Of a stretch of DNA of 64,000 nt, positions 45,673 through 55,019 are shown one piece after another. A program made the translations under genes and the position numbers. Source of the stretch: Roseiarcus sp963761435. GTDB taxonomy: Bacteria > Pseudomonadota > Alphaproteobacteria > Rhizobiales > Beijerinckiaceae. Position 1 is the stretch's first letter, and every line of letters begins with the position of its first letter. The notes under the pieces were generated by a model. That model saw only the letters and a program-made list of their open reading frames with translations, was not told where the DNA came from and ran no database searches. Location: assembly GCA_963761435.1 (NCBI GenBank), contig CAVXHJ010000010.1:1426001-1490000 (forward strand), read 5' to 3'.

Positions 45673-47172
45673 TCACGCCTTCGGGAACGGGACGGCCACG
45701 AAGCGGTCGCCCTCGGCGGTCTGAATCCGCATCAGAACCGACTTCTTGCCCTGGCTCTTGGCGTTCGCCACCTCGGCCTTCACGTCCTGGGGCGTCGACA
45801 CCGGCTTGCCGCCGACATCGAGGATGACCTGGCCGGTGGCCAGGCCCTGCTCCGCGGCCGGGCCGTTCGGATCGACGCCGACGATGGCGACGCCCTGGTC
45901 TCCGGAGCCCGCGACTTCCTTGGCGGGCGCGAGCTGGATGCCGAGCGCCGGCGTCGCCTTGTCATTCGTCCCCAATTCGTCGGCTGACGCCGTCTTCTCG
46001 GTCTTCTGATCGGCGAGCTTCGCCTGGGCGGTCTTCTCGACGCCGTCGCGCAGATAGGTCAGCTCGATCGAGGCGCCGGGCTTGAGCGCGCCGACCTGGC
46101 GGGTCAGATCGCCGGCATCGTCGACCTTCTGGCCGTTCATCTTGGTGATGACGTCGCCGGTCTTCAGGCCCGCCTCGGCGGCGGGGGTTCCCGGCATGAC
46201 CTTGTCGACGATCGCGCCGGAAGCGGACTTGAGCCCGAGGTTTTCGGCGATGTCCTCGCTCACCGGCTGGATCTGCACGCCGAGATAGCCGCGCGCCACG
46301 CTGCCGCCGTGCTCGAGCGCCAACTCGACGCTGCTCACGGTCGAAGCGGGAATGGCGAAGCCGATGCCCACGCTGCCGCCCGACGGCGAGAAGATGGCGG
46401 TGTTCATGCCGACAACTTCGCCCTTGGTGTTGAAGGTCGGGCCGCCCGAATTGCCCTTGTTGATCGGCGCGTCGATCTGGATGAAGCGGTCATAGGGCCC
46501 GTCGCCGATGTCGCGGCCCTCGGCCGAGACGATGCCCGCGGTCACGGTGCCGCCGAGGCCGTAAGGATTGCCGATCGCGACGACCCAGTCGCCGATCCGC
46601 GGCATCTCCTTGGCGAAGGTCACGAACGGATAGTCGCCGGCTTCAGTGACCTTGATCAGCGCAACGTCGGTCTTCGGGTCGGTGCCGATCACCTTGGCGT
46701 CGAGGGTCTTGCCGTTATCCATGGTGACGGTGACGGTCTTGGCGTTCTGGACAACGTGGTTGTTGGTGACGATGTAGCCGTCGGCCGAAACGAAGAAGCC
46801 CGAGCCTTCGCCCATCATCATCGGGTGCGAGTTCTGCGGCGCGCCGTTCATGCCGCCCATGCCGCCGCCGAAGCGCTTGAGGAACTGCTGGATCTCCGGG
46901 GGCAGGTTGTCCGTCTGGACGCCGCTGTCCTCGGATGCGGCGTTGGCGATCTTGACCTTTACCGAAACCACCGCCGGCTTGACCCGCTCGATCAGCGTCG
47001 CGAACGACGGCGCGGCCTGCGCATCGAGATCGGACGTCACGACAGGGGCCGCGTGAGCGGGGTGAGAGGTCGTCAGCGCGCCCTCGGCGAACGCGCCCGC
47101 CGCGGCGAGCGCAGCGACCGCGACCGAGGCGAGAATCGTCCTGCGCGGGCTGGCGAATGTGGGGTAAGACAT
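45673..47172 (-). CDS. Do-family periplasmic serine protease (second copy)
   Basis: This 499-residue DegP/DegQ-type protease has a signal peptide ending near AHAAP, a protease domain with triad H139 (VTNNHV), D169 (TDVALIKV) and S242 (GNSGGP), and two PDZ domains. A Gly/Met-rich loop (FGGGMGGMNGAP, MMMGEGSG) lies before the catalytic His. I chose ATG 47172 because TTGGAGGC precedes it; an upstream in-frame ATG lacks this. It differs strongly from the degP at 7219 and probably has its own regulation. Confidence 0.9.
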   Translation of the reverse strand: MSYPTFASPRRTILASVAVAALAAAGAFAEGALTTSHPAHAAPVVTSDLDAQAAPSFATLIERVKPAVVSVKVKIANAASEDSGVQTDNLPPEIQQFLKRFGGGMGGMNGAPQNSHPMMMGEGSGFFVSADGYIVTNNHVVQNAKTVTVTMDNGKTLDAKVIGTDPKTDVALIKVTEAGDYPFVTFAKEMPRIGDWVVAIGNPYGLGGTVTAGIVSAEGRDIGDGPYDRFIQIDAPINKGNSGGPTFNTKGEVVGMNTAIFSPSGGSVGIGFAIPASTVSSVELALEHGGSVARGYLGVQIQPVSEDIAENLGLKSASGAIVDKVMPGTPAAEAGLKTGDVITKMNGQKVDDAGDLTRQVGALKPGASIELTYLRDGVEKTAQAKLADQKTEKTASADELGTNDKATPALGIQLAPAKEVAGSGDQGVAIVGVDPNGPAAEQGLATGQVILDVGGKPVSTPQDVKAEVANAKSQGKKSVLMRIQTAEGDRFVAVPFPKA

Positions 47173-47314
47173 GAAAGCCTCCAAATTCCTGAATGACCGC
47201 GTTCCAGCGATCGATGTCAGCATCATCGGCCTTTGCGCCTATCCGGAACTTGGCCGGCGCATTAAGCTTTCTCAAGAAAGCGGAGGCCGGCGATGCTTGG
47301 GAATCCCGGGCGGC

Positions 47315-48088
47315 TCAACCGTCCGCCGGCGCGAGAATTACCAGTTTGTAATCGGGCCGGCCGGATGGGGCGAAGGTGTGCTGGGTGAAGCTCAAAAGCC
47401 CGTCGCGGGGATGATCGAATGTGCGAAGCCCGCCCTCGCGGATCTGAACCGACTGTTCGTCCCAGGCCTCCGCGAAAAGCGGGCTCTCGGCCCGCAGCGC
47501 GTCGACGAAAGCCTTGACCCGCGCGTCGCGGAACGTGTGGGCGAAATCGGCGCGAAATTCGGCGAGCAGCCGCCGCGCCCGGTCCTCCCAGGCGGGAATC
47601 AGAACGCGGGCGGAAGGCTCGAGAAACACGTAGCGCAACAGGTTGCGCTGCCGGTCCCCGTCGAGCCAGCCGTGAAAGAGGCGCGCCGCCGCTTCGTTCC
47701 AGCAGCAGGCGTTCCAGAGCCGGTCAAGTCCATAGGCCGGGTGCTTGATCGCCTTGACCGCGGCGGTCAATGCGGGAGGCGCGTCCGCCGAGGATCCGGC
47801 CTCACCCTCCGGATCGAGGCGCCCCGCAAGGTCGAACAGGTAAGCGCGCTCGGCGCGCGACAGGGCGAGGGCATGCGCGATGCGGCCGAGCGCCTCGGGA
47901 GAGGCTTGCACCGGGCGGCCCTGCTCGATCCAGGTGCACCAGGTCGCGCTTATGCCGGCGCGGGCGGCGAGCTCCTCGCGCCTGAGCCCCGAGGTTCGCC
48001 TGCGGCCGGCTGCGGCGGTCGGCTGCATCCGCTCGCGATGGGCGCGCACAAAGGCGCCGAGGAGCCGCCTTTGATCGGGGTCGAGCAT
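47315..48088 (-). CDS. XRE-family regulator with MmyB-like ligand domain
   Basis: This 257-residue regulator has an N-terminal helix-turn-helix (GLRREELAARAGISATWCTWIEQGRPVQAS, about 32-62) and a C-terminal MmyB-like ligand-binding domain (WNACCWNEAAARLFHGW, then the NLLRYVFLEPSAR region). Members of this family often control a neighbouring divergent oxidoreductase or methyltransferase gene. Here the divergent gene is a methyltransferase 83 bases away. ATG 48088 gives the usual MLDPDQRRLLGAFVRAHRER start. Confidence 0.87.
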   Translation of the reverse strand: MLDPDQRRLLGAFVRAHRERMQPTAAAGRRRTSGLRREELAARAGISATWCTWIEQGRPVQASPEALGRIAHALALSRAERAYLFDLAGRLDPEGEAGSSADAPPALTAAVKAIKHPAYGLDRLWNACCWNEAAARLFHGWLDGDRQRNLLRYVFLEPSARVLIPAWEDRARRLLAEFRADFAHTFRDARVKAFVDALRAESPLFAEAWDEQSVQIREGGLRTFDHPRDGLLSFTQHTFAPSGRPDYKLVILAPADG

Positions 48089-48099
48089 GGCAGCGTTTA

Positions 48100-48128
48100 T
48101 ACCAGGATAATATTCTATCTTGTACCAG
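48100..48128. promoter_or_regulatory. Candidate operator between regulator and methyltransferase
   Basis: This AT-rich stretch in an otherwise GC-rich region has direct repeats of TACCAG (48100-48105 and 48123-48128) flanking an inverted GATA/TATC (48106-48119). It lies between the two divergent starts and is the likely binding site of the XRE regulator. Confidence 0.4.
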
Positions 48129-48171
48129 TTTCTGTCGGCGCGCAAATCCGGGACGGCAAAGGAGCGAATCC

Positions 48172-48936
48172 ATGGTTGAGGCGCATGAGAAGGTCGTCGA
48201 GGCGCAATTCGGCCCGCAAGCGAGGGCCTATGTGGAGAGCGCGGTCCACAGCCACGGGGAGGACCTCGACCGGATCGGAGCGCTGGCCGAGAAGCTGCGC
48301 CCGGAGCTTGCGCTCGATCTCGGCGCGGGCGGCGGCCACGTCGCCTACACGCTCGCGCGCCATGCCCGCCGGGTCGTCGCGACCGACCTCTCCTCCGAGA
48401 TGCTCGCGGCGGTGGCCGAGACGGCGCGCGCGAAGGGCCTGAGCAACATCGAGACTGTCGAAGCGCCGGCCGAGCGGCTGCCGTTCGAGGATGCGAGGTT
48501 CGACCTCGTCGCCTCGCGGTTCTCCACCCATCACTGGCGCGATTTCGAGGCTGGGCTGAGGCAGGCGCGCCGCGCGCTCAAACGGGGCGGAAAAGCCGTG
48601 TTCGTCGACGCCTACGCGCCGGGGTCCGCGCTTCTCGACACGCATCTCCAGGCGATCGAGCTCCTGCGCGACCATTCCCACGTCCGCGACTATACCTCGG
48701 CCCAATGGTTCGGAGCGCTCGCACGCGCGGGCTTCGCCGTCGAGGCCTGCCGGACGTGGCGGCTCAGGATGGATTTTCCTGTCTGGATCGCGCGCATGCG
48801 GACCCCCGAGGACAATGTGAAGGCGATTCGCGCGCTTCAGATCGCGGCGTCCGCGGAGACCAAGGCGCATTTCGCGATCGAGCCCGACGGATCGTTTCTC
48901 CTCGACGTTCTCATGATCGAGGCGACGGCGGCCTGA
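48172..48936 (+). CDS. Class I SAM-dependent methyltransferase
   Basis: This 254-residue methyltransferase has SAM motif I LALDLGAGGGHVAYTLA near residue 44, VVATDLSSEMLAAV and the downstream FDLVASRFSTHHW. It resembles UbiE/Methyltransf_11-type small-molecule enzymes. The substrate is unknown. It is divergent from an XRE regulator and convergent with xylB. Confidence 0.85.
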   Translation: MVEAHEKVVEAQFGPQARAYVESAVHSHGEDLDRIGALAEKLRPELALDLGAGGGHVAYTLARHARRVVATDLSSEMLAAVAETARAKGLSNIETVEAPAERLPFEDARFDLVASRFSTHHWRDFEAGLRQARRALKRGGKAVFVDAYAPGSALLDTHLQAIELLRDHSHVRDYTSAQWFGALARAGFAVEACRTWRLRMDFPVWIARMRTPEDNVKAIRALQIAASAETKAHFAIEPDGSFLLDVLMIEATAA

Positions 48937-48954
48937 GCGCGATCTGGATCGAGG

Positions 48955-50415
48955 CTATCTCCGAAATTCGCCCTTCAGGGCCGCGTAGAGCGCCTTGAAC
49001 CGCTCCCGCTCCGCGGCGAACATCTCGGCGAGCTTCGGCTCGGGCTCGGTCACATCCGCGATTTGCGGGGGAAGGCAGACGGCCTCGGGCGGTTCGCCGG
49101 TCGCGGCCATCCGCGCGAGGCGCGCGGCGCCGTAAGCGGGGCCGGTTTCGCCGCCCTTCATGCGCACGACGGTGAAGCCCGTCGCGGCGGCGATCATGCG
49201 CGTCCATAAGAGGCTCTTCGCGCCTCCGCCGGTAAGGCCGACGCGCTCGACCTTCGCGCCCGCGGCGGCCAGGCAGTCGCGCGCGTCGGCGAGCGTCAGC
49301 GCCACGCCCTCCATCACGGCGCGGGCGACGTCGGCGCGCGAGGTCGTCTCGCTCAGGCCAAACAGCACGCCGCGCGCGTAAGCGTCGTCGAGCGGCGTGC
49401 GCTCGCCGGAAAGGTAGGGCAGGAAGAGAAGCGCGCCCGGCCCGTGATAATCCGCCGCCGCCTCACGCTCGAGCTCCTCCGGGGGCGCGCCGAGGAGCCG
49501 CCCGGCGAAGGCGAGCGCGCCGGCGCCGTTCAGCATCGCCGCCATCGCGTACCAGCGGTTCGGCAGAGCGTGGGCGAAACCGTGCACGAGCTTTTCCGGC
49601 GCGCTCGTGAAGCGGCCGGCGGCGACGATGAGCTGGGTCGCGGTGCCGAGCGAAATGAACGCTTCGCCTGGCGCGATCGCGCCGAGGCCGATCGCCCCCA
49701 CGGCTGCGTCGCCGCCGCCAGCCGCCAGGAGAACGCCGGGCGGCAGCCCAAATTCGGCGGCGGCCCTCGGGCTGACGCGGCCGGCGGGCTCCGATCCCTC
49801 AACGAGCCGCGGCGCCCAGGCGAGATCGGCCTCGCAGGCCGCGAAGGCTTCGGCCGACCAGGCCCGCGCCGCTTCGTCGAGGAGCCAGGACCCGGCCGCG
49901 TCGCTCATGTCGGTTGCGCGTTCGCCGCCGAGGGCCAGACGCAGATAGTCCTTCACCAACAGGAAGGAGGCGATCCGGCGGCGATTCTCCGCTTCATGCC
50001 GGGCGATCCACTTGAGTTTCGGTCCGGTGAAGCCGGGCATCGGCTTGACGCCGACGATCCGCGCCAGCTCGGGACGGTCGCGGGCGAGTTCGTGCGCTTC
50101 GCGATGGGCGCGTCCATCGTTGTGCAGGATCGCGGGGCGGACCGGCCTGTCGGCGCGGTCGAGGAGGATCGCGCCATGCATCTGGCCCGAGAAGCCGATC
50201 GCCTTCAGCCCGCCGAGAGCCTTGCCGGCGGAACGTCCGATGTCGGCGATCGCGGCCCTCATGGCGGCGACCCAGTCGTCCGGATCCTGCTCCGACCAGC
50301 CGGCGCGCGGACGACTGGGCGAATAGGCGCGCTGGGCGCCGGCGACGGGCGCGCCGCGCTCGTCCGTCAGCAGCGCCTTGAGCCCAGAGGTTCCGCAGTC
50401 GAGTCCGAGATACAT
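48955..50415 (-). CDS. xylB: Xylulokinase (FGGY family)
   Basis: This 486-residue FGGY carbohydrate kinase starts MYLGLDCGTSGLKALLTDERG. It has the active-site IGFSGQMHGAILLD, LSGERTPLDDAYARG and the C-terminal GGGAKSLLWTRMIAAATG. Xylulokinase phosphorylates D-xylulose to enter the pentose phosphate pathway. No other xylose gene is nearby. Related FGGY kinases act on other sugars, so substrate certainty is moderate. Confidence 0.87.
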   Translation of the reverse strand: MYLGLDCGTSGLKALLTDERGAPVAGAQRAYSPSRPRAGWSEQDPDDWVAAMRAAIADIGRSAGKALGGLKAIGFSGQMHGAILLDRADRPVRPAILHNDGRAHREAHELARDRPELARIVGVKPMPGFTGPKLKWIARHEAENRRRIASFLLVKDYLRLALGGERATDMSDAAGSWLLDEAARAWSAEAFAACEADLAWAPRLVEGSEPAGRVSPRAAAEFGLPPGVLLAAGGGDAAVGAIGLGAIAPGEAFISLGTATQLIVAAGRFTSAPEKLVHGFAHALPNRWYAMAAMLNGAGALAFAGRLLGAPPEELEREAAADYHGPGALLFLPYLSGERTPLDDAYARGVLFGLSETTSRADVARAVMEGVALTLADARDCLAAAGAKVERVGLTGGGAKSLLWTRMIAAATGFTVVRMKGGETGPAYGAARLARMAATGEPPEAVCLPPQIADVTEPEPKLAEMFAAERERFKALYAALKGEFRR

Positions 50416-50531
50416 GGCGCGAAGTCTGCGCTGCGCGCGGGGCGTTCACAAGCGCGGCCTTCGATGCGGGCGGGCCCTCGCGTCCGGGGAGGCGATCGTT
50501 CCGTCAGCCGGAGCCTATGGGGACGCCCGCT

Positions 50532-50882
50532 TCAATGCCGCCAGGCTTCTGAGCGGGAGAGTGGGGGCGCAGGCGCGCGCCAACAATCGACCTCTTCGCA
50601 ATCGTCCTCGTCCAGTTCGAGCCCACGCTCCAGAATGTACCTGAGGCCCGAGAGGATCGGCTGGTCGGCGCCGCGCGTCGCTTCTCCCACGCCTACCCAG
50701 TCGCCGTCGCCCGCATGGCGTGAGAAGCGGCGAACGAGCCCGGCGGCGAAGACGCCGCTGGTCAGGTTGCGCTTGGCCGCGTCGCGCGAGAAGCGCCGGG
50801 CGAAATCGCGGCCAATCGAGGCGACCGCCGCGCGCGCGACATGCGGGTTGGAGCAGGTCAGAACGATCTCGCGGATGATCAT
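50532..50882 (-). CDS. Hypothetical small protein
   Basis: This 116-residue protein begins MIIREIVLTCSNPHVARAAVASIG behind a strong AAGGAGGCG site. The body is basic and helical, with no signal peptide or membrane segment. A short acidic stretch near the C-terminus includes LELDEDDCEE. I do not recognise a family. Confidence 0.65.
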   Translation of the reverse strand: MIIREIVLTCSNPHVARAAVASIGRDFARRFSRDAAKRNLTSGVFAAGLVRRFSRHAGDGDWVGVGEATRGADQPILSGLRYILERGLELDEDDCEEVDCWRAPAPPLSRSEAWRH

Positions 50883-51026
50883 AAGGGCGCCTCCTTCTCG
50901 CAGCGCAGGCTCGGGAGCAAGTTATGGGAAGGGAATTTGTTCTCAGCGTGTCATCCGGCAAAAAAAATTCTTCTAAATTGAGCGTGGTCAACGTTTAGAC
51001 AGCGCAATGTCAACGATTTGTCACAT

Positions 51027-51044
51027 TGCAGCGCGTGCGCTGCA
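51027..51044. promoter_or_regulatory. Palindrome in a 309-base gap upstream of the hypothetical gene
   Basis: TGCAGCGC-GT-GCGCTGCA is a perfect 8-base inverted repeat about 145 bases upstream of the hypothetical gene at 50532-50882. The gap 50883-51191 is AT-rich for this genome and also holds TTGACA (51014-51009) and TTGACC (50991-50986) on the minus strand, but no convincing -10. It is likely a regulatory region; no gene is seen. Confidence 0.4.
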
Positions 51045-51191
51045 GCATAAATGGACTTTTGTTCTCCGGCTTTGACGATCGTTCAGGGCATATGCTTCGA
51101 CAAAGCTCATTTGCTCAGTAACGCGAGCCAGTATTGACTCTATGATTGCCAGATTCCGGGCGATGATTGAAGAAGCCCGTGCCCGAAATCG

Positions 51192-52028
51192 TCATCCGCC
51201 GCGCCGCATCAGCATCCCTCGCGCCGGGTCGTAGGCGATGATGGCGGCGGCGAGAAAGACGGCGGCGCAGCCCGCGACAACGGCGAGCGAGACCCATTCG
51301 ACCTGGCCGTAAAAGGCGAAACGGATCAGTTCGACCGCATAGGTGAAGGGATTGAGCCGGCAGACCGTCGCGAGCCACGGGCTCCCTTCCTGCACGCGCC
51401 AGAGCGGATAGAGGGCGGAGGAGGCGAAAAACATCGGGAAGATGACGAAGTTCATCACCCCGGCGAAATTCTCGAGCTGCTTGACGAGGGAGGACAGCAC
51501 CATGCCGAGCGCCCCAAGCATGAGGCCCGACAACATCAGCGCCGGCAGAATGGTCAGGTAGCCCCAAAGCGTCGGCGGCTCGATCTCCCAGAAATAGGCG
51601 ACGACAAGATAGGCGTAGACCTGCAGGATCGAGACGGCGACGCCGGCGATGAGCTTGGCGGTCAGGAGGAACCAGCGCGGCGCAGGACTGACCAGCAAGA
51701 GACGCATCGAGCCCATCTCGCGATCGTAGACCATCGACAGCGACGATTGCATGCCGTTGAACAGCTGGATCATCGCGATCAGGCCCGGGGTGATGTAGAC
51801 GTCGTAGAGAACGTAGGTTTCATAGGGCGGGATGATCGAGACGCCGAGGACCTGGCGGAAGCCGGCGGCGAAGATGAAGAGCCACACCAGCGGGCGCACA
51901 AGAGCCGAAACGAACCGCTCCCGCTGATGCAGGAAACGCAGGCCCTCGCGCCAGACGATGCCATAGAGGCAGATCAGGCTCGGGCCGAGCCCGAACCGCG
52001 GCGGGGCCTCGCTCTCGATAGCGCTCAT
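51192..52028 (-). CDS. ABC-2 type permease of the PQQ-associated transporter
   Basis: This 278-residue ABC-2 permease has six predicted membrane segments, including LVRPLVWLFIFAAGFRQVLG and FAGVMNFVIFPMFFASSALYPLW. Its closest described relatives are permeases linked to PQQ-dependent alcohol oxidation (PedC-type). The start overlaps the ATPase stop (ATGA). Order on the minus strand is substrate-binding protein, beta-propeller, ATPase, permease. The exported or imported substrate is not known. Confidence 0.85.
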   Translation of the reverse strand: MSAIESEAPPRFGLGPSLICLYGIVWREGLRFLHQRERFVSALVRPLVWLFIFAAGFRQVLGVSIIPPYETYVLYDVYITPGLIAMIQLFNGMQSSLSMVYDREMGSMRLLLVSPAPRWFLLTAKLIAGVAVSILQVYAYLVVAYFWEIEPPTLWGYLTILPALMLSGLMLGALGMVLSSLVKQLENFAGVMNFVIFPMFFASSALYPLWRVQEGSPWLATVCRLNPFTYAVELIRFAFYGQVEWVSLAVVAGCAAVFLAAAIIAYDPARGMLMRRGG

Positions 52029-52804
52029 CCGTTGGCCTCGTCAGCCCCGCCGGTCAGGCGGGCGAAGGCGTCCCCGACCGAGCTCACGCCGGCGGCCGCG
52101 ATCACCGCTCCGGCGCGGTCCGCGGCCAGCACCCGGCCTTCATGCAGCACGATTACGCTGTCGTCGGGCTTGACCTCGTCGACCAGGTGAGTGGTCCACA
52201 GCACGCTGACCCCCTCGGTGGCGACGAGGCCGCGGGTCAGCGCGAGGATGTCGGCGCGCCCGCGGACGTCGAGGCCGGCGGTCGGCTCGTCGAGCAGCAA
52301 GAGCCGGGGGCGATGGATGAGGGCGCGGGCGATCTCGACCCTGCGCATCTGGCCGCCGGAAAGCTCACGCACGCGGTCATGGGCGCGATCGGCGAGGCCG
52401 ACGCGCTTGAGCAGCGCGCCGCCGCGGGCGCGCGCCTCGCGACCGGCGACGCCGTGCAGCGCCGCCTGGTAGACGAGGTTCTGATCGACAGTGAGGTCGG
52501 GATCGAGCGTGCGGCTCTGAAAGACGACGCCGATACGGGCGAGCGCCGCCCCGCTTTGGCGGGCGACGTCGAACCCGAACACGCTCACGGACCCGCCGCG
52601 GCAGGCGTAGAGATGGGTGATGATGGAGAAGAGCGTGCTCTTGCCCGCGCCGTTGAGGCCGATGAGCACGGCGAAGGTCGCCGGGGCGACCTCAAAGCTC
52701 ACGTCGATGAGCGCCTTGCGGGCGCCGTAGGCGTGGGAGACATGCTCGACCGCGAGCGCGGGCGGGAGGGTCGCGGCCTCGGCGGGCGTCGCGCGGTCGT
52801 TCAT
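52025..52804 (-). CDS. ABC transporter ATPase of the PQQ-associated transporter
   Basis: This 259-residue ATPase has Walker A GLNGAGKST near residue 53, signature LSGGQMRRVEIARAL and Walker B LLLLDEPTAGLD. It corresponds to the ATP-binding subunit found with PQQ-dependent alcohol dehydrogenase systems. It overlaps both neighbours by four bases, so it is tightly coupled to the permease and the beta-propeller gene. Confidence 0.88.
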   Translation of the reverse strand: MNDRATPAEAATLPPALAVEHVSHAYGARKALIDVSFEVAPATFAVLIGLNGAGKSTLFSIITHLYACRGGSVSVFGFDVARQSGAALARIGVVFQSRTLDPDLTVDQNLVYQAALHGVAGREARARGGALLKRVGLADRAHDRVRELSGGQMRRVEIARALIHRPRLLLLDEPTAGLDVRGRADILALTRGLVATEGVSVLWTTHLVDEVKPDDSVIVLHEGRVLAADRAGAVIAAAGVSSVGDAFARLTGGADEANG

Positions 52805-53778
52805 TGCCTGGTGATCGCCACGCCCCAGGGGTAGGAGCCGACGGCAATCGATTTCAACACCTTTTGCGCTCCGACATCGATGACCGACACGTCGTTCGAC
52901 ACGCCGTTGGTCGCCAGCAGCAGTTTGTCGTCCGGAGTGAGCGCGAGGTGCCAGACGCGCTGGCCGACCAGAAGATATTTGAGGACCGCCTTGGTCGCCC
53001 CGTCGATGATCGCGACCCGGTCGGCGGGCCCGAGGGCGACGAAGCCGAGCTTGCCGTCGGAGGTGAAACGGATCCCGACCGGCTGGATCTGCTCCTTGCG
53101 CAACCCCGGCACGTCGAACGCGATCGTCTGGGTGACGACCTTCTTGACCGGATCGATGACCGAGACCTTGCCGCCGACTTCCGAGGACACCCAGAGCTCG
53201 GAGCCGTCGGGCTTGAATTCGGCGAAACGCGGACGCGGCGGGACGAGAATGTTGGCGACGATCTTTTTCGCCTTCCAGTCGATGAGGTGGGCCATGCTCG
53301 TCGTTTCAGAGGTATTGACGACCATCGCTCCATCGGGACTGACCGCAACCCCCTCCGGCTCGACCCCGACCGGAAATTGCGTGACCACCTCGCGCGTCTT
53401 GACGTCGATGGCGGTCAGAAGCGCGTCGTTCTCGTTGGCGACGAACACCAGGGTCCCGTCCGGGCTCACGCGCAGCTGCTCGGGATCGGGGCCTGACGGC
53501 AATTCCCCGACGACCGCCATTGTTTTTGTGTCGAGGACCTGGATCGTGTCGTCGTCGCCCACGCACACGAAGAGCTCCGAGTCGTCCTTCGACAGGGCGA
53601 TCCCGCGCGGGCGCTGGCCGACCTTGACTGTTTTTCTGACCTCGAGCGTCGCGGTGTCGATCACCGAGATCGAGTTGCCCTTCTCGTTGCTGACAAAAGC
53701 CGTATTGGCGAGGCTCGGCGCCGCGCCAGCCGCGAACGCGGCGAGGGCGAAAGCGTGAATGGTCAATCGAGCTTGCAT
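52801..53778 (-). CDS. YVTN beta-propeller protein, PQQ-catabolism associated
   Basis: This 325-residue exported protein (signal peptide ending near APSLAN) is built of about seven YVTN-type blades, with repeats such as ISVIDTATLEVRKTVKVG and VSVIDVGAQKVLKSIAVG. The family appears beside ABC genes of PQQ-dependent alcohol oxidation and probably acts in the periplasm. It overlaps the upstream gene by 16 bases. Confidence 0.87.
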   Translation of the reverse strand: MQARLTIHAFALAAFAAGAAPSLANTAFVSNEKGNSISVIDTATLEVRKTVKVGQRPRGIALSKDDSELFVCVGDDDTIQVLDTKTMAVVGELPSGPDPEQLRVSPDGTLVFVANENDALLTAIDVKTREVVTQFPVGVEPEGVAVSPDGAMVVNTSETTSMAHLIDWKAKKIVANILVPPRPRFAEFKPDGSELWVSSEVGGKVSVIDPVKKVVTQTIAFDVPGLRKEQIQPVGIRFTSDGKLGFVALGPADRVAIIDGATKAVLKYLLVGQRVWHLALTPDDKLLLATNGVSNDVSVIDVGAQKVLKSIAVGSYPWGVAITRQ

Positions 53779-55019
53779 TTGGTCTCCGGCCGATCGAAGC
53801 CCAGCGTATCAAGTTCGGAGACCTGGTGCAGAAACCCCTCCTGGGGCGAGACGGAAACCGTGCCCCGTCCGTCGGTCAGAAGGATCGGCTGGCGAAGCTG
53901 CAGGTTCCACGGGCGCAGCGTCAGCGCCACGCCCTTGAAGTCCGCAACCTCAAAATCCGGCGACAGCATCAACGCCCGCACCGCCTTCGCCTCTCCCGTC
54001 CTGGCCCGGTTGACCGCATCGCCGATCATCCGCATCGCGACCCAGGCCTGATTGTCGCGCGCGTTCATGCCGCGATGAAACATCCGCTGAAACCGGTTCT
54101 GCAGCTGCACCGCGCCCCACATTTCATGCGACGGGTCCCAGCTCGTCGGCATGAGGCCGGCGGAGCCGACGACCGGGCGCGGATCCCAGGTGCGATAGGG
54201 CAGATAGCCGGCGAACACTTCACTCTCGTCGGCGGCGACGAGGACATCATAGTCGGGCGCGTTCTGGGTGAAGACCGGCATCTGGCGCTGGGTCTGCACG
54301 ACGCCCGAATCGGAGCGGCGTCCGCCGCCCGTATCCTCGAACACCCGCTTCTCCAGGATCTTGGCGCCGAACTTCTTCGCCGAACGCTCGTAAGCCTCGC
54401 CGAGCGCGGCGTCCTCGGGGTGCGAGCCGACGACGAGGAGCCATTTTTTCCAGCGCTTCCAGATCAGATATTGCGCCAATCCGTCGGTCAGCATCGAGCG
54501 CGAGGGGGCGGTGTGGATGACGTTCGCCCGGCAATCCTGCTCGCGCAAGCTGTCGTCGGGCGCCCCGGCGTTGAAGACGAGCGCGCCCTGATCCTTCGCG
54601 GCGTCGGCGACCTTGAGCAGCGCATCGGCTGGCAAGTCGGCGATCAGGTAGCGCACGCCCTTGTCCATGAGCGTCCGGGCGGCCGCCACGGCGTCGTCTT
54701 CCGCGCCGAGCTTGACGTCCTCGACCGTGAACGACTGGTCGAGGAATTTGCCGGTCGTGTTGTTGTCGGCCATGGCCATCCTCGCCCCGGCGACGAAATC
54801 GTCGGCGGGGGGAATGTCGAGGATCGATATCGTTTCGCGCGAATGTTGAGCGCGCAGGACGCCGACCTTCACCTCGAGCGGATCGGCGTTCGCCGCGGCG
54901 ACAGGCAAGGCGAGGGTAGCGAAGGCGAGCGCCAGGAGGATCGACCGCGATCGTTGCCTTCGCCGTCCCTTATCGCCATGATCGTTGATGATCGGCGCAG
55001 GCGACGGGGCAGGAATCAT
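53763..55019 (-). CDS. Periplasmic substrate-binding-like protein, PQQ-associated ABC system
   Basis: This 418-residue protein has a signal peptide (SILLALAFATLALPVAAANA) and a periplasmic type I binding-protein fold similar to branched-chain amino-acid receptors (DDFVAGARMAMADNNTTGKF, VVGSAGLMPTSWDPSHEMWGAVQLQNRFQ). It matches the binding component reported with PQQ-dependent ABC systems. The ATG at 55019 overlaps the start of the divergent gene at 55018; no better start is visible in frame. It leads the four-gene operon. Confidence 0.83.
   Translation of the reverse strand: MIPAPSPAPIINDHGDKGRRRQRSRSILLALAFATLALPVAAANADPLEVKVGVLRAQHSRETISILDIPPADDFVAGARMAMADNNTTGKFLDQSFTVEDVKLGAEDDAVAAARTLMDKGVRYLIADLPADALLKVADAAKDQGALVFNAGAPDDSLREQDCRANVIHTAPSRSMLTDGLAQYLIWKRWKKWLLVVGSHPEDAALGEAYERSAKKFGAKILEKRVFEDTGGGRRSDSGVVQTQRQMPVFTQNAPDYDVLVAADESEVFAGYLPYRTWDPRPVVGSAGLMPTSWDPSHEMWGAVQLQNRFQRMFHRGMNARDNQAWVAMRMIGDAVNRARTGEAKAVRALMLSPDFEVADFKGVALTLRPWNLQLRQPILLTDGRGTVSVSPQEGFLHQVSELDTLGFDRPETKCKLD

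Noticed and set aside
50986..51014. Promoter from TTGACA and TTGACC on the minus strand
   Set aside because: No -10 box at suitable spacing from either hexamer, so only the palindrome is reported.
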